Positions 8,582-16,362 of a stretch of 64,000 bases of DNA are shown here, one piece after another; position 1 is the first letter of the stretch; every line of letters starts with the position of its first letter. Where the stretch lies: assembly GCA_963205315.1 (NCBI GenBank), contig CAUJIO010000008.1, positions 96,838 to 160,837 on the forward strand, in the 5' to 3' direction. Both the position numbers and the translations under genes were made by a program. The stretch comes from Pseudomonadota bacterium. Lineage in GTDB: Bacteria > Pseudomonadota > Alphaproteobacteria > Rhizobiales > Aestuariivirgaceae. Under the pieces are notes generated by a model. The model saw nothing but the letters and a program-made list of their open reading frames with translations, had not been told where the DNA came from and did no database searches.

Positions 8582-9298
8582 ATGCTGGCCAGCCGCGGGT
8601 TTAGACGCTGCGCGCGCTGGCTGGCGGCATTGGTGCTTGGCGCGGTACTTGTTGGGCCGCTGCCGGCGGGCCGCGCAGACGACTTCGAAGTCGATCTGGC
8701 ATTGATCCTCGCGGTCGATTGCTCCTTCAGCGTCGATTCACGTGAATTTGCCTTGCAGATGCAAGGCCTGGCCAGGGCCTTCATGCGTGATGAGGTGAAG
8801 CGCGCCATCGTGCAAGGCCACCGTCAGCGTATCGCCGTATCGGTTGTTCAGTGGTCGGACGAAATGAACCAGAAGGTGGTGTTGCCATGGACCATCGTGG
8901 CTGGCCCCGCTGACGCCGACGAACTGGGGCAGGTCCTGTTCAACACCGGACGGCAACTGGCAGAAGGCGGTACCTCGATCTCGACGGCGCTTGTCTATTC
9001 CGCCGCCCTGTTTGCCGCAGCACCCAGTGCCGAGCGCCGCGTCATCGACATGTCGTCCGATGGCCGCAACAATTCCGGTCCCCCGGTAAAGCCGGCGCGC
9101 GACCATCTGGTCGCCAAGGGCATCACCATCAACGGCCTGACGATTCTCAACGAGTGGCCAACGCTCGATTCCTATTTTGAGAACAATGTGGTCGGCGGCC
9201 CTGACAATTTTGTCATGCCGGCCAATGATTATGAAGATTACGAGAATGCCATCTACCGCAAGCTGTTGCGCGAGATCACCGGCCCGGGAATATCGTAA
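8582..9298 (+). CDS. DUF1194 (von Willebrand A-like) exported protein
   Basis: A 238-residue protein with an N-terminal hydrophobic signal (ASRGFRRCARWLAALVLGAVLVGPLPAGRA). It continues as VDLALILAVDCSFSVDSREF, a DxSxS metal-site motif of the von Willebrand A fold, then RIAVSVVQWSD and RRVIDMSSDGRNNSG. This matches the DUF1194 family of periplasmic or surface proteins of unknown role. The start at 8582 is chosen for the AGGAG at 8571-8575, which overlaps the stop of the upstream ATPase gene. An ATG at 8576 would lie inside that site. Cotranscription with the PotA-type gene is likely, but a functional link is not established. Confidence 0.78.
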   Translation: MLASRGFRRCARWLAALVLGAVLVGPLPAGRADDFEVDLALILAVDCSFSVDSREFALQMQGLARAFMRDEVKRAIVQGHRQRIAVSVVQWSDEMNQKVVLPWTIVAGPADADELGQVLFNTGRQLAEGGTSISTALVYSAALFAAAPSAERRVIDMSSDGRNNSGPPVKPARDHLVAKGITINGLTILNEWPTLDSYFENNVVGGPDNFVMPANDYEDYENAIYRKLLREITGPGIS

Positions 9299-9329
9299 CG
9301 CTGCCGCACAGGTGAGATTCCCTCACGGC

Positions 9330-9358
9330 TTGACCGTCCGTCCCGGGCCACATATCGG
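9330..9358 (+). promoter_or_regulatory. Putative promoter before the iron alcohol dehydrogenase gene
   Basis: TTGACC at 9330-9335 and TATCGG at 9353-9358 are separated by 17 bp and lie 30 bp before the ATG at 9388. The -35 box matches the sigma-70 consensus in five of six positions; the -10 box is weak. Confidence 0.35.
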
Positions 9359-9387
9359 GTGTGCGACTTCATGCAGCGGATGCCCGA

Positions 9388-10527
9388 ATGACCAGCTTTG
9401 TCCTCAGCTTCATCCCCGAAATCCTGTTTGGCCCCGGCCGGCTGGCGGATCTCGCCGGTAAGGTGCAATCCCTGGGCGGACCGGGGGCGAATGTTCTGAT
9501 GGTCGCCGATCCGGCCCTCAGGGCCTTGGGCATCACTGGCCGCGCCATCGACATTCTCGAGAAGGCCGGCTTTGAAACCGAGGTCTATGATGGCCTGATT
9601 GGCGAACCGAAGCAGAGCGACATCGACGCCGCCGCAGCGATTGCCCGCAAGGTGGGCTCGAAAGTGGTCGTGGGCCTTGGCGGGGGGTCGGCGCTTGATA
9701 CCGCAAAGCTCGTCGCCTGTTGCGCCGTCTCCGGCCTGGACGCCACGGCCTATGCGCTCTGCGCCAGCCCGCTGCCGAAGAACCGCCTGCCGATCATCGC
9801 CATCCCGACGACTGCAGGCACAGGTTCGGAGGTGACGCGTGTTTCGGTCTATGCCAACGCCGACAAGGCGAAAGTCTGGGCCTGGGGCGAAGAGTTGAAA
9901 CCCAACGTGGCCATCCTCGATCCGGAACTCACGGTCGGCGTTCCGCCGCACATCACGGCTGCCACTGGGCTTGATGCCCTGGTCCACGCCATCGAGGCCT
10001 GCACCAACAAGCATCGCCATGACGGCAACGACCTCTATTGCCACCAGGCCATCCGCCTGATCTCCGGCAATCTCGAAAAGGCAGTGAAGTCGCCGGGAGA
10101 TATCGCGGCGCGCGGCGCCATGCTGCTTGGCTCCTGCTATGGCGGCATCGGCATCGACAATTGCGGCACGGCACTCGCCCACAATATTTCTCATGCCGTG
10201 GCTGACCTGGCTCCCATACCGCATGGCCGGGCGACGGGTCTCGCCATGCTCGCCACCATGGACTGGGTGGCCGAGGGCAACCCGGCCTTTGCCAAGGTGG
10301 CCGAAGCCATGGGCGCATCCGATGCCGTCAAGGCCTACGACCGGCTGGTGCGCGCCACCGGCATCAAGATCTCGCTCGCTGGCGATGGCCTCGATCTGTC
10401 CAATCCGGAATTGCTGGCCGAGCACATGGCGTCGCCCGCCAATAACCCGATGCGCAAATCGACGGCGCGATATCCAGATGCAACGGAACTCGTGATGCTG
10501 GCGGAGCGCTTTCTGTCCCTGGCTTAA
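9388..10527 (+). CDS. Iron-containing (group III) alcohol dehydrogenase
   Basis: A 379-residue NAD(P)-dependent dehydrogenase of the Fe-ADH/maleylacetate reductase superfamily. Seen are the nucleotide-binding GGGSALDTAKL, TTAGTGSEVTRVSVY, the metal-ligand region GLDALVHAIEACTNKHRHDGND, a PHGRATGLAMLATMDW segment holding a metal-ligand His, and NPMRKSTARY near the C-terminus. The substrate (alcohol, lactaldehyde, hydroxy acid or maleylacetate) cannot be told. An in-frame GTG at 9361 is possible but adds nine residues not typical of the family. The downstream gene, 88 bp away, encodes a cupin. Confidence 0.85.
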   Translation: MTSFVLSFIPEILFGPGRLADLAGKVQSLGGPGANVLMVADPALRALGITGRAIDILEKAGFETEVYDGLIGEPKQSDIDAAAAIARKVGSKVVVGLGGGSALDTAKLVACCAVSGLDATAYALCASPLPKNRLPIIAIPTTAGTGSEVTRVSVYANADKAKVWAWGEELKPNVAILDPELTVGVPPHITAATGLDALVHAIEACTNKHRHDGNDLYCHQAIRLISGNLEKAVKSPGDIAARGAMLLGSCYGGIGIDNCGTALAHNISHAVADLAPIPHGRATGLAMLATMDWVAEGNPAFAKVAEAMGASDAVKAYDRLVRATGIKISLAGDGLDLSNPELLAEHMASPANNPMRKSTARYPDATELVMLAERFLSLA

Positions 10528-10575
10528 TGCGGTGACCCGCGGGGTGGTGGGGGACAATTAACACTCTTGCTAAAA

Positions 10576-10607
10576 CTGTAACGATCGGCCCGAACACCAT
10601 GTTACAG
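10576..10607. promoter_or_regulatory. Dyad CTGTAAC-N18-GTTACAG upstream of the cupin gene
   Basis: Two perfect 7-bp inverted arms (10576-10582 and 10601-10607) sit in a locally AT-rich spacer and end 8 bp before the GTG start codon of the DMSP-lyase-like cupin. Position and symmetry suggest an operator that would block transcription or initiation. No regulator gene is adjacent. Confidence 0.4.
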
Positions 10608-10615
10608 AAAACCCC

Positions 10616-11233
10616 GTGAACACTGACCTTTATGAGAACGCCCGCTGGCTGATCGGTGCCATTGCGCGCGGACTGAATGCGCGGCAGGGCGAGGGCATCC
10701 GCCTGGTTCTCGAACGCATGGCCGAGCAGTCGCTCGGTGAGGCCGATTTCCGTCAGCCCGAGCCGTCAACGCTTCCGGTACTCCGCCACCTGCCGCAGTG
10801 CATCGGCGAGGTGATGCTGATCGAGCCTGATCTTGCCGCCGCCATTGCCGCCATCGAGGACGACCTGCAATGGCGCCAGTCTTCTTCATATACGGATGAG
10901 CTGCTGGGCGAAGGCTTCACCGCCAATTACGGCTGGAGCGAAATCATCGGGCCGCGCGGCTTTTTCCCGGGCGATGATTTTCTGCTGGGTGTCCTGATGC
11001 TTGGGCCGGGTCATCATTATCGCGATCATTATCATCCCGCTCCCGAACTCTATTGGCCACTGACGTCGGGCAGTCTGTGGAGCCGCGGCGGTGGGGCCTT
11101 CGAGGAAAAGCGACCTGGCGCCACGATCTGGCATCCGCCGATGATCCTGCACGCCACAAAGACGATTGATACACCGCTCCTCACCGTGTGGAGCTGGACG
11201 CGCGATACGATGACACCGGCGAAACTGGCGTGA
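10616..11233 (+). CDS. Cupin protein of the DMSP lyase (DddQ/DddL-like) family
   Basis: A 205-residue protein with an alpha-helical N-terminal half and a cupin C-terminal half. The cupin part carries GPGHHYRDHYHPAPELYWPL, matching the H-X3-H-X3-E-X-Y metal pattern of dimethylsulfoniopropionate lyases such as DddQ and DddL, and a second His-containing strand, WHPPMILHATKT. Those enzymes split DMSP to acrylate and dimethylsulfide, using a divalent metal and a tyrosine base. Family membership looks sound, but DMSP as substrate is inference, because many family members act on other compounds. The start is GTG. The hydrolase gene that follows overlaps its stop codon. Confidence 0.65.
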   Translation: MNTDLYENARWLIGAIARGLNARQGEGIRLVLERMAEQSLGEADFRQPEPSTLPVLRHLPQCIGEVMLIEPDLAAAIAAIEDDLQWRQSSSYTDELLGEGFTANYGWSEIIGPRGFFPGDDFLLGVLMLGPGHHYRDHYHPAPELYWPLTSGSLWSRGGGAFEEKRPGATIWHPPMILHATKTIDTPLLTVWSWTRDTMTPAKLA

Positions 11234-12057
11234 TTGCAACGTTGCGCTTTGTGGCCCTTGCTGCGGCGGCAATCTACGTCGCAATTTGCATCTTCATGTA
11301 TCTGCAGCAGCGAAGCCTGCAGTATTTTCCGGCCAACAGGGGATTGACGCCCTTGGGCGCCGGATTGCAGGACGTCAGCGAGGAAACCCTGACGACATCC
11401 GACGGCGAGGCAATCGTCGCATGGTTCTCCGAGGCGAAACCCGGCATGCCGACGGTTCTGTTCTTTCATGGCAATGGCGGTGAGATCGGCGACCGCGCGC
11501 AGCGCATGGCCTATTACATGTCGCAGGGCTTTGGCGCGCTCTTCGTGTCCTATCGCGGATACGGCAAAAGCAGCGGAACCGTCTCCGAGACGGGATTTGT
11601 CACCGATGCCGTAACGGCGCATGACTGGCTGGTGAAGCGGGGCGTGATTCCTGAGCAGATCGTCGTGGTCGGCGAGTCGCTCGGAACCGGAGTGAGCGTT
11701 CAACTCGCAGCAAAGAAGCAAATCTCGGCGCTGGCCCTTGAGGCCCCCTATACGTCAGCCGCAGACGTGGCTGCCGGCATCTACTGGTGGCTGCCGGTGC
11801 GCCTGCTGATGAAGGATACTTACGAATCCAAGGCCTTCATCGCCAGCATCAAGGCCCCGCTGCTCGTTCAGCACGGCGACGCCGACCGCATCATCCCCGT
11901 TGAACAGGGCCGCAGTCTCTTTGCCATGGCCAATGAGCCGAAGGAACTGATCATCATCCCGAATGAGGGCCATGACGTCATCCACGAGCCTGCCATCTGG
12001 GCGCGCGAGATTGCGTTTTTCGTCAAGCAACTTGGTTTGAAGCGTCCCGCTCAATAG
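11230..12057 (+). CDS. Membrane-anchored alpha/beta hydrolase
   Basis: A 275-residue serine hydrolase of the BEM46/YfhR-like group. An N-terminal hydrophobic helix (FVALAAAAIYVAICIFMYL) anchors it. The catalytic parts are the oxyanion loop FFHGNGGE, nucleophile GESLGTG, acid HGDADRIIP and base NEGHDVIHE. The GTG start at 11230 overlaps the TGA of the cupin gene (GTGA), so translation is probably coupled. Upstream in-frame GTG at 11188 would run into the cupin gene. The last 7 bp overlap the convergent amidase gene. The substrate is unknown. Confidence 0.82.
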   Translation: MIATLRFVALAAAAIYVAICIFMYLQQRSLQYFPANRGLTPLGAGLQDVSEETLTTSDGEAIVAWFSEAKPGMPTVLFFHGNGGEIGDRAQRMAYYMSQGFGALFVSYRGYGKSSGTVSETGFVTDAVTAHDWLVKRGVIPEQIVVVGESLGTGVSVQLAAKKQISALALEAPYTSAADVAAGIYWWLPVRLLMKDTYESKAFIASIKAPLLVQHGDADRIIPVEQGRSLFAMANEPKELIIIPNEGHDVIHEPAIWAREIAFFVKQLGLKRPAQ

Positions 12058-13508
12058 GCTGGTGGTGACGTGAAGCCGGCAAATTCATTTTCTAGCAACT
12101 CGGCGAAACGGATCGACGTGTAGTCATCATATTGCCGCGTGATGATTTGAATTCCGGCCGGCAGTCCCTGCGCCGTCAACCCCATGGGCGCGACGGTCGA
12201 TGGCAGGAGATAGCCGCCGGAATAGCCGGCCCAAAACAATTGATCCGTCGTCGGAACATGCTTGCCGTTGACCGGAATGGTGCGTTCGTGCCGCTCGCCC
12301 TTCTGGTCATGCGGGAAGGCAGCTGAGGCCGCGGCAGGACACAGCATGACGTCCCAGTCGTCGAAGAACTGGTCCCACAGGAGCCGCATCTGGTGCCGGC
12401 GCTCATTGTATCGCAGCCAGTCGCGATGCGGCAGGACATAGGCGCGCAGCATCTTGGTGAGATAGCTGTCGTCCAGCGGATCGGATGCTGCCACCTTTGC
12501 GGAATTGATGCGGAAGTCCTCATCTGTCTGGCGGCGGCTTGTGGCCGAACGCAACAGCGCGATATAGACGTCCATCGCTTCCTTTGTCGTGAAGTTGGGC
12601 CGCGCAGACGTCGAAAGTTTCTTCACGCGCTTGCCCAGAAATGCCGTCAACTTTCCGATCAGATCCTGCACCGGCAGATCGACTTCGCTCTCCGGGTCAG
12701 TCACCATCACGGCAACGCGAAAGTCCTTGAGGGACTTGTGTTTCGCCGGCGGTAGAGACAAGCGATATCCGCGCGCCTCGGTGCTGTCAGGGCCTGCAAG
12801 GATTTTCAGCATCGCCGCCAGATCGCGTGCCGATCGCGCCAATGGACCCGCCACCGTGATGTCGCCTGGCTGGACCACGCCCGGCAGCAGGTGGCCACGA
12901 TAGGGCACGATTCCATAGGTCGGCTTGTGGCCATAGACGCCGCAGTAGTGCGCCGGATTGCGGATCGACGCGCCAATGTCGGAGCCAATTTCGAGGGCCG
13001 ACATGCCGGTGGCGAGCGCAACGGCCGACCCGCCCGACGATCCGCCCGGCGAGCGCGTTATGTCCCATGGATTGTTGGTGGTGCCGTAAATGGCATTGAA
13101 ACTCTGCCAGTCGGCCAGCATCAGCGGCACGTTGGTCTTGCCATAGATCACCGCGCCAGCACCCGTCAGCCGCGCAATGGCAACCGCATCGCTGGAGGCA
13201 ATATTATCCCGGAAGCGAGGATCGCCCCAGGTGGACGGCGTTCCCGTCCAGTCGAAGCTCTCCTTCGCCGTCATCGGCACGCCGTCGAAGGGACCGATGG
13301 GCTTGCCCGCCTTCAGCCGCCGGTCAGCCGCCCGCGCCGCTTTTTTCGCCCTGTCGATATCCGTCACCACGACAGCATTGAGAACCCCGTTGTGCTTGGC
13401 AAATTGATCGAGGCACTGTTCGAGCAGCGCCACGGCCGAGACCTTGCGATTGCGCAGCAGGCGGCCAAGCTCGGTGGCGGAACGGTAGTGAAGCGGTGCT
13501 TTCGGCAT
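12051..13508 (-). CDS. Amidase-signature family hydrolase
   Basis: A 485-residue amidase with the Ser-cisSer-Lys triad of the amidase-signature family. The lysine is in MTAKESFDW (near residue 81), and the two serines are in the glycine/serine-rich GGSSGGSAVALATGMSALEIGSD signature (near residues 155-175). Such cytoplasmic enzymes hydrolyse carboxamides. It is a stand-alone amidase rather than GatA, since no gatB or gatC lies nearby. The substrate is unknown. It is divergent from the DMT permease at 13628. Confidence 0.87.
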   Translation of the reverse strand: MPKAPLHYRSATELGRLLRNRKVSAVALLEQCLDQFAKHNGVLNAVVVTDIDRAKKAARAADRRLKAGKPIGPFDGVPMTAKESFDWTGTPSTWGDPRFRDNIASSDAVAIARLTGAGAVIYGKTNVPLMLADWQSFNAIYGTTNNPWDITRSPGGSSGGSAVALATGMSALEIGSDIGASIRNPAHYCGVYGHKPTYGIVPYRGHLLPGVVQPGDITVAGPLARSARDLAAMLKILAGPDSTEARGYRLSLPPAKHKSLKDFRVAVMVTDPESEVDLPVQDLIGKLTAFLGKRVKKLSTSARPNFTTKEAMDVYIALLRSATSRRQTDEDFRINSAKVAASDPLDDSYLTKMLRAYVLPHRDWLRYNERRHQMRLLWDQFFDDWDVMLCPAAASAAFPHDQKGERHERTIPVNGKHVPTTDQLFWAGYSGGYLLPSTVAPMGLTAQGLPAGIQIITRQYDDYTSIRFAELLENEFAGFTSPPAY

Positions 13509-13627
13509 GGTGATCTCCCCAGGCCACCAGCCTAGCCCAGCGCGATGATGTGCAAAAGCCGTTATGCATGTCAGAACTGCAATGCCGTGTGCTGACGGCG
13601 CGAGTGCTCTTCTATAGATGGTGGCGC

Positions 13628-14554
13628 ATGGAACGCCGCAGCCTCATCATCGGATATCTGCTTGTCGCAGCCGGCTCGGCGCTGTTTTCCTCAAAAGCCA
13701 TTTTCATCAAGCTCGCCTACGTGGAACGTGCCGACTCGCTGTTGTTCCTCGCCTGGCGCATGGCCTTTGCTCTGCCGGTCTTTGTGGTTGTCGGCGCATT
13801 CGCCCTGGTCAGGCGCAAGCATGAGGGCCAGCCGCTGCCGGATACCTCTTCCATCCTTGGCGCTATCGGCATTGGCCTCATCGGCTACTACCTTGCCATG
13901 GTGCTGGATTTTGCTGGCCTGCTCTATGTGACGGCCCAGCTTGAACGTTTGGCACTGTTCACTTATCCGATCTTCCTGATTTTCATTGGCGCCGCGTTTT
14001 TCGGCATGCGGCTGACACGCTCGGGCGTCGCGGCGGCCGCCATCACCTATGCCGGTCTGGCCTTCGTTTTCGTCTCGGATTTCTCCTCGGGCGGTGCAAA
14101 CATCACCTTGGGAACCGCGCTGGTGCTGGCCTCTGCCATATGCTTTGCCGTCTATCAGCTGTTGGCAAAACGGCTGATCGCACAGATGGGCGCGGCCATG
14201 TTCACGTCCTTTGCGCTCTCGGGCGCGGCGATCACGACGCTGGCGCATGCCTTCATTATGCGCGGTGGTCTCGATACCGCATTATCGGCGAACTACTTCT
14301 TGTTGGCTGCTGCCACCGGGCTTTTGGCAACGGTCGTGCCGTCCTTTTTCGTCAACGCCGGCATGGCAAGGATCGGCGCGGCCTCAACCGCGATGATCTC
14401 CAATGTCTCACCGCTGATGACCATCTATTTCGCGGTCGTCCTGTTGAATGAGGAGTTCACCCTCGCTCACTTCATCGGAACCGCCCTGGTGGTCGGCGGC
14501 GTCGGCCTCCACACCTGGCGTGATTTGCGACGGCCAGCGGCGGAAGAAGTGTAA
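13628..14554 (+). CDS. EamA/DMT-superfamily permease
   Basis: A 308-residue ten-helix protein with two EamA halves: GYLLVAAGSALFSSKAIFIK at the start, YVTAQLERLALFTYPIFLIFIGAAFFG at the end of the first half, and VSPLMTIYFAVVLLNEEFTLAHFIGTALVVGGV in the second half. It is a small-metabolite carrier of unknown substrate. The ATG at 13628 is used because the first helix begins right after it; an in-frame ATG at 13550 would add 26 residues overlapping the upstream control region. Confidence 0.85.
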   Translation: MERRSLIIGYLLVAAGSALFSSKAIFIKLAYVERADSLLFLAWRMAFALPVFVVVGAFALVRRKHEGQPLPDTSSILGAIGIGLIGYYLAMVLDFAGLLYVTAQLERLALFTYPIFLIFIGAAFFGMRLTRSGVAAAAITYAGLAFVFVSDFSSGGANITLGTALVLASAICFAVYQLLAKRLIAQMGAAMFTSFALSGAAITTLAHAFIMRGGLDTALSANYFLLAAATGLLATVVPSFFVNAGMARIGAASTAMISNVSPLMTIYFAVVLLNEEFTLAHFIGTALVVGGVGLHTWRDLRRPAAEEV

Positions 14555-14600
14555 CCACTTCCACTTTTGTCCTGCGCGGACTTGCCCTGCGCATTCGCTC

Positions 14601-14636
14601 AATCCAAACAAAATGGCCGGGACGATGCCCGGCCAT
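14601..14636 (-). terminator. Intrinsic terminator of the MttB-like gene
   Basis: A perfect 9-bp stem, ATGGCCGGG (14613-14621) and CCCGGCCAT (14628-14636), with a 6-base loop. On the minus strand it is followed by TTTGTTTGGATT. It sits 27 bp after the MttB-like stop codon. The same hairpin also lies just after the convergent DMT permease gene. Confidence 0.75.
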
Positions 14637-14662
14637 GATGAAAGGTTCTGTGGATTGCGGCG

Positions 14663-16270
14663 TCAGCTCACATTGTCCGGCAGCACTTCCTTGCGCTTGG
14701 CCATGAAGGCCAGCAGCTGCTCGTCGATGCCCGGATCCAGAGCCGGGGCCTCATAGTCGTTGAGCATCTTCTTCCACGTCGCATTGGCGCGGACGACGAT
14801 GTCCTTCTCGCCATCGTCGCGCCATTGCTCGTAGCTGTTGTTGTCGGCCAGCCCTGAGCGCCAGAATGCCGTTTCGAAATTGGCCTGCGTGTGGGCACAG
14901 CCGAGGTAGTGGGATCCGGGGCCAACCTCGCGGATGGCGTCCATTGCCTGGCCATTTTCCGAGAAGTCGACACCTTCGGCGAGTTTCTGGAACATCGTGA
15001 GCTGGTCGGCGTCCATGATCAGCTTTTCATAACCGGAGGCGAGCCCGCCTTCCAGCCAGCCTGCCGCGTGCAGACAGAAATTCACGCCCGACATCAGCGT
15101 TGGCCACATGGTGTTCGCGCTTTCATAGGCGGCTTGCGCATCGGCCACCTTGGAGCCGCACAGGCTGCCGCCGGAGCGGAAGGGCACACCCAGGCGCCGC
15201 GCCAGCTGGGCCGCGCCGAACGTCACCATTGCGGGCTCCGGCGAGCCGAACGTCGGCGCACCCGATTGCATGGACATCGATGCGGCGAAGGTGCCGAACA
15301 CCACTGGCGCACCGGGGCGGCACAGCTGCGTGAAGGCGATGCCGACGGAAGCCTCTGCCAGAATCTGCGTCAGCGTTCCGACGGTGGTGACCGGAGACAT
15401 GGCGCCAGCCACGATGAAGGGCGAGATTACGCAGGCCTGATTGGCGCGTGCCAGAACCTTCAGCGCGCCCAGCATGACGCCATCCCAGACCATGGGTGAA
15501 TTGGCGTTGATCAGCGAGGTCATGACGCAATTCTGGTCCACGAACTCCTTGCCGAACACCATTTCCGCCATGGCGACGGAATCAGCCGACCTTTCGCCCG
15601 CCGTGACCGAGGCCATGAAGGGTTTGTCGGAGTACTTGATGTGGGTGTAGATCATGTCGAGATGGCGCTTGGCCACCGGAATATCCACCGGCTCACACAA
15701 CGTGCCGCCGGCATGATGCAAGCTCGGCAGCATGTAGACGAGTTTTGCGAAATTGCGGAAATCCTCGATGGTCGCGTAGCGGCGGCCTTCATCGAGATTG
15801 CGGATGAAGGGCGGTCCATAGACCGGCGCGAACACCATGTTGTTGCCGCCGATCGTGACGCTGTTGGCGGGGTTGCGCGCATGCTGCACGTATTCACGCG
15901 GCGCCGTCTTGATCAGCGATCGCACCAGTCCCTTCGGGAAACGGACGCGGAAGCGCTTGGGATCGGCCGCCGATGCCTTTACATCGGCCCCGGCGTCCTT
16001 CCACATGCGGACCGCTTCTTCGTCTTCGTAGAAGTCGATGCCGGTTTCCTGCAACACGGTTTCCGCATTGCGCTCGATCAGTTCGAGCTGCTCGTCGCTG
16101 AACGGCTCGTAAGGCTTGACCGCGCGGCGGATGAAGCCTGCCTGCTTCACCGTGGTCGAGGTGCGGGCCGTACGGCGGGCATCGGCGCCACCGCGGCCAC
16201 GGCGGCCGGTGGGGGCAGTTGCGGGCTGGACATCGGTCATGGGGGTACAAGCCTGTTGAGAAGTTTTCAC
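14663..16270 (-). CDS. MttB-family methyltransferase, non-pyrrolysine (COG5598)
   Basis: A 535-residue homologue of trimethylamine:corrinoid methyltransferase MttB. It reads through with no in-frame amber codon, so it belongs to the non-pyrrolysine branch, whose studied members demethylate glycine betaine or other quaternary amines. Family features are ERNAETVLQETGIDFYEDEEAVRMWKDAGADV, GGNNMVFAPVYGPPFIRNLDEGRRYAT and the C-terminal NSYEQWRDDGEKD. The first 45 residues are Arg/Gly-rich and probably disordered. The start is GTG at 16270; an ATG at 16240 is equally possible. No corrinoid protein or reactivase gene is present, so the methyl acceptor is unclear. The context of sarcosine and DMG genes supports a methylamine role. 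Confidence 0.82.
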   Translation of the reverse strand: MKTSQQACTPMTDVQPATAPTGRRGRGGADARRTARTSTTVKQAGFIRRAVKPYEPFSDEQLELIERNAETVLQETGIDFYEDEEAVRMWKDAGADVKASAADPKRFRVRFPKGLVRSLIKTAPREYVQHARNPANSVTIGGNNMVFAPVYGPPFIRNLDEGRRYATIEDFRNFAKLVYMLPSLHHAGGTLCEPVDIPVAKRHLDMIYTHIKYSDKPFMASVTAGERSADSVAMAEMVFGKEFVDQNCVMTSLINANSPMVWDGVMLGALKVLARANQACVISPFIVAGAMSPVTTVGTLTQILAEASVGIAFTQLCRPGAPVVFGTFAASMSMQSGAPTFGSPEPAMVTFGAAQLARRLGVPFRSGGSLCGSKVADAQAAYESANTMWPTLMSGVNFCLHAAGWLEGGLASGYEKLIMDADQLTMFQKLAEGVDFSENGQAMDAIREVGPGSHYLGCAHTQANFETAFWRSGLADNNSYEQWRDDGEKDIVVRANATWKKMLNDYEAPALDPGIDEQLLAFMAKRKEVLPDNVS

Positions 16271-16362
16271 GTGACCATTGCTTTACGCTCACCAGACCGG
16301 GCCGGCGCGGGAAGAAACGTCAGGGGATGGCCGGGAAACGACCTTGCCAATGTCCGAAGGCG

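Noticed and set aside
7141..8808. Minus-strand open frame of 555 codons
   Set aside because: Antisense to the creatinase end, the PotA-type ATPase and DUF1194, all of which have solid domain evidence.
9253..10557. Minus-strand open frame of 434 codons
   Set aside because: Antisense to the iron alcohol dehydrogenase; no motif.
14663..16270. Pyrrolysine-containing MttB
   Set aside because: The frame is open throughout without an in-frame TAG, so pyrrolysine decoding is not needed.
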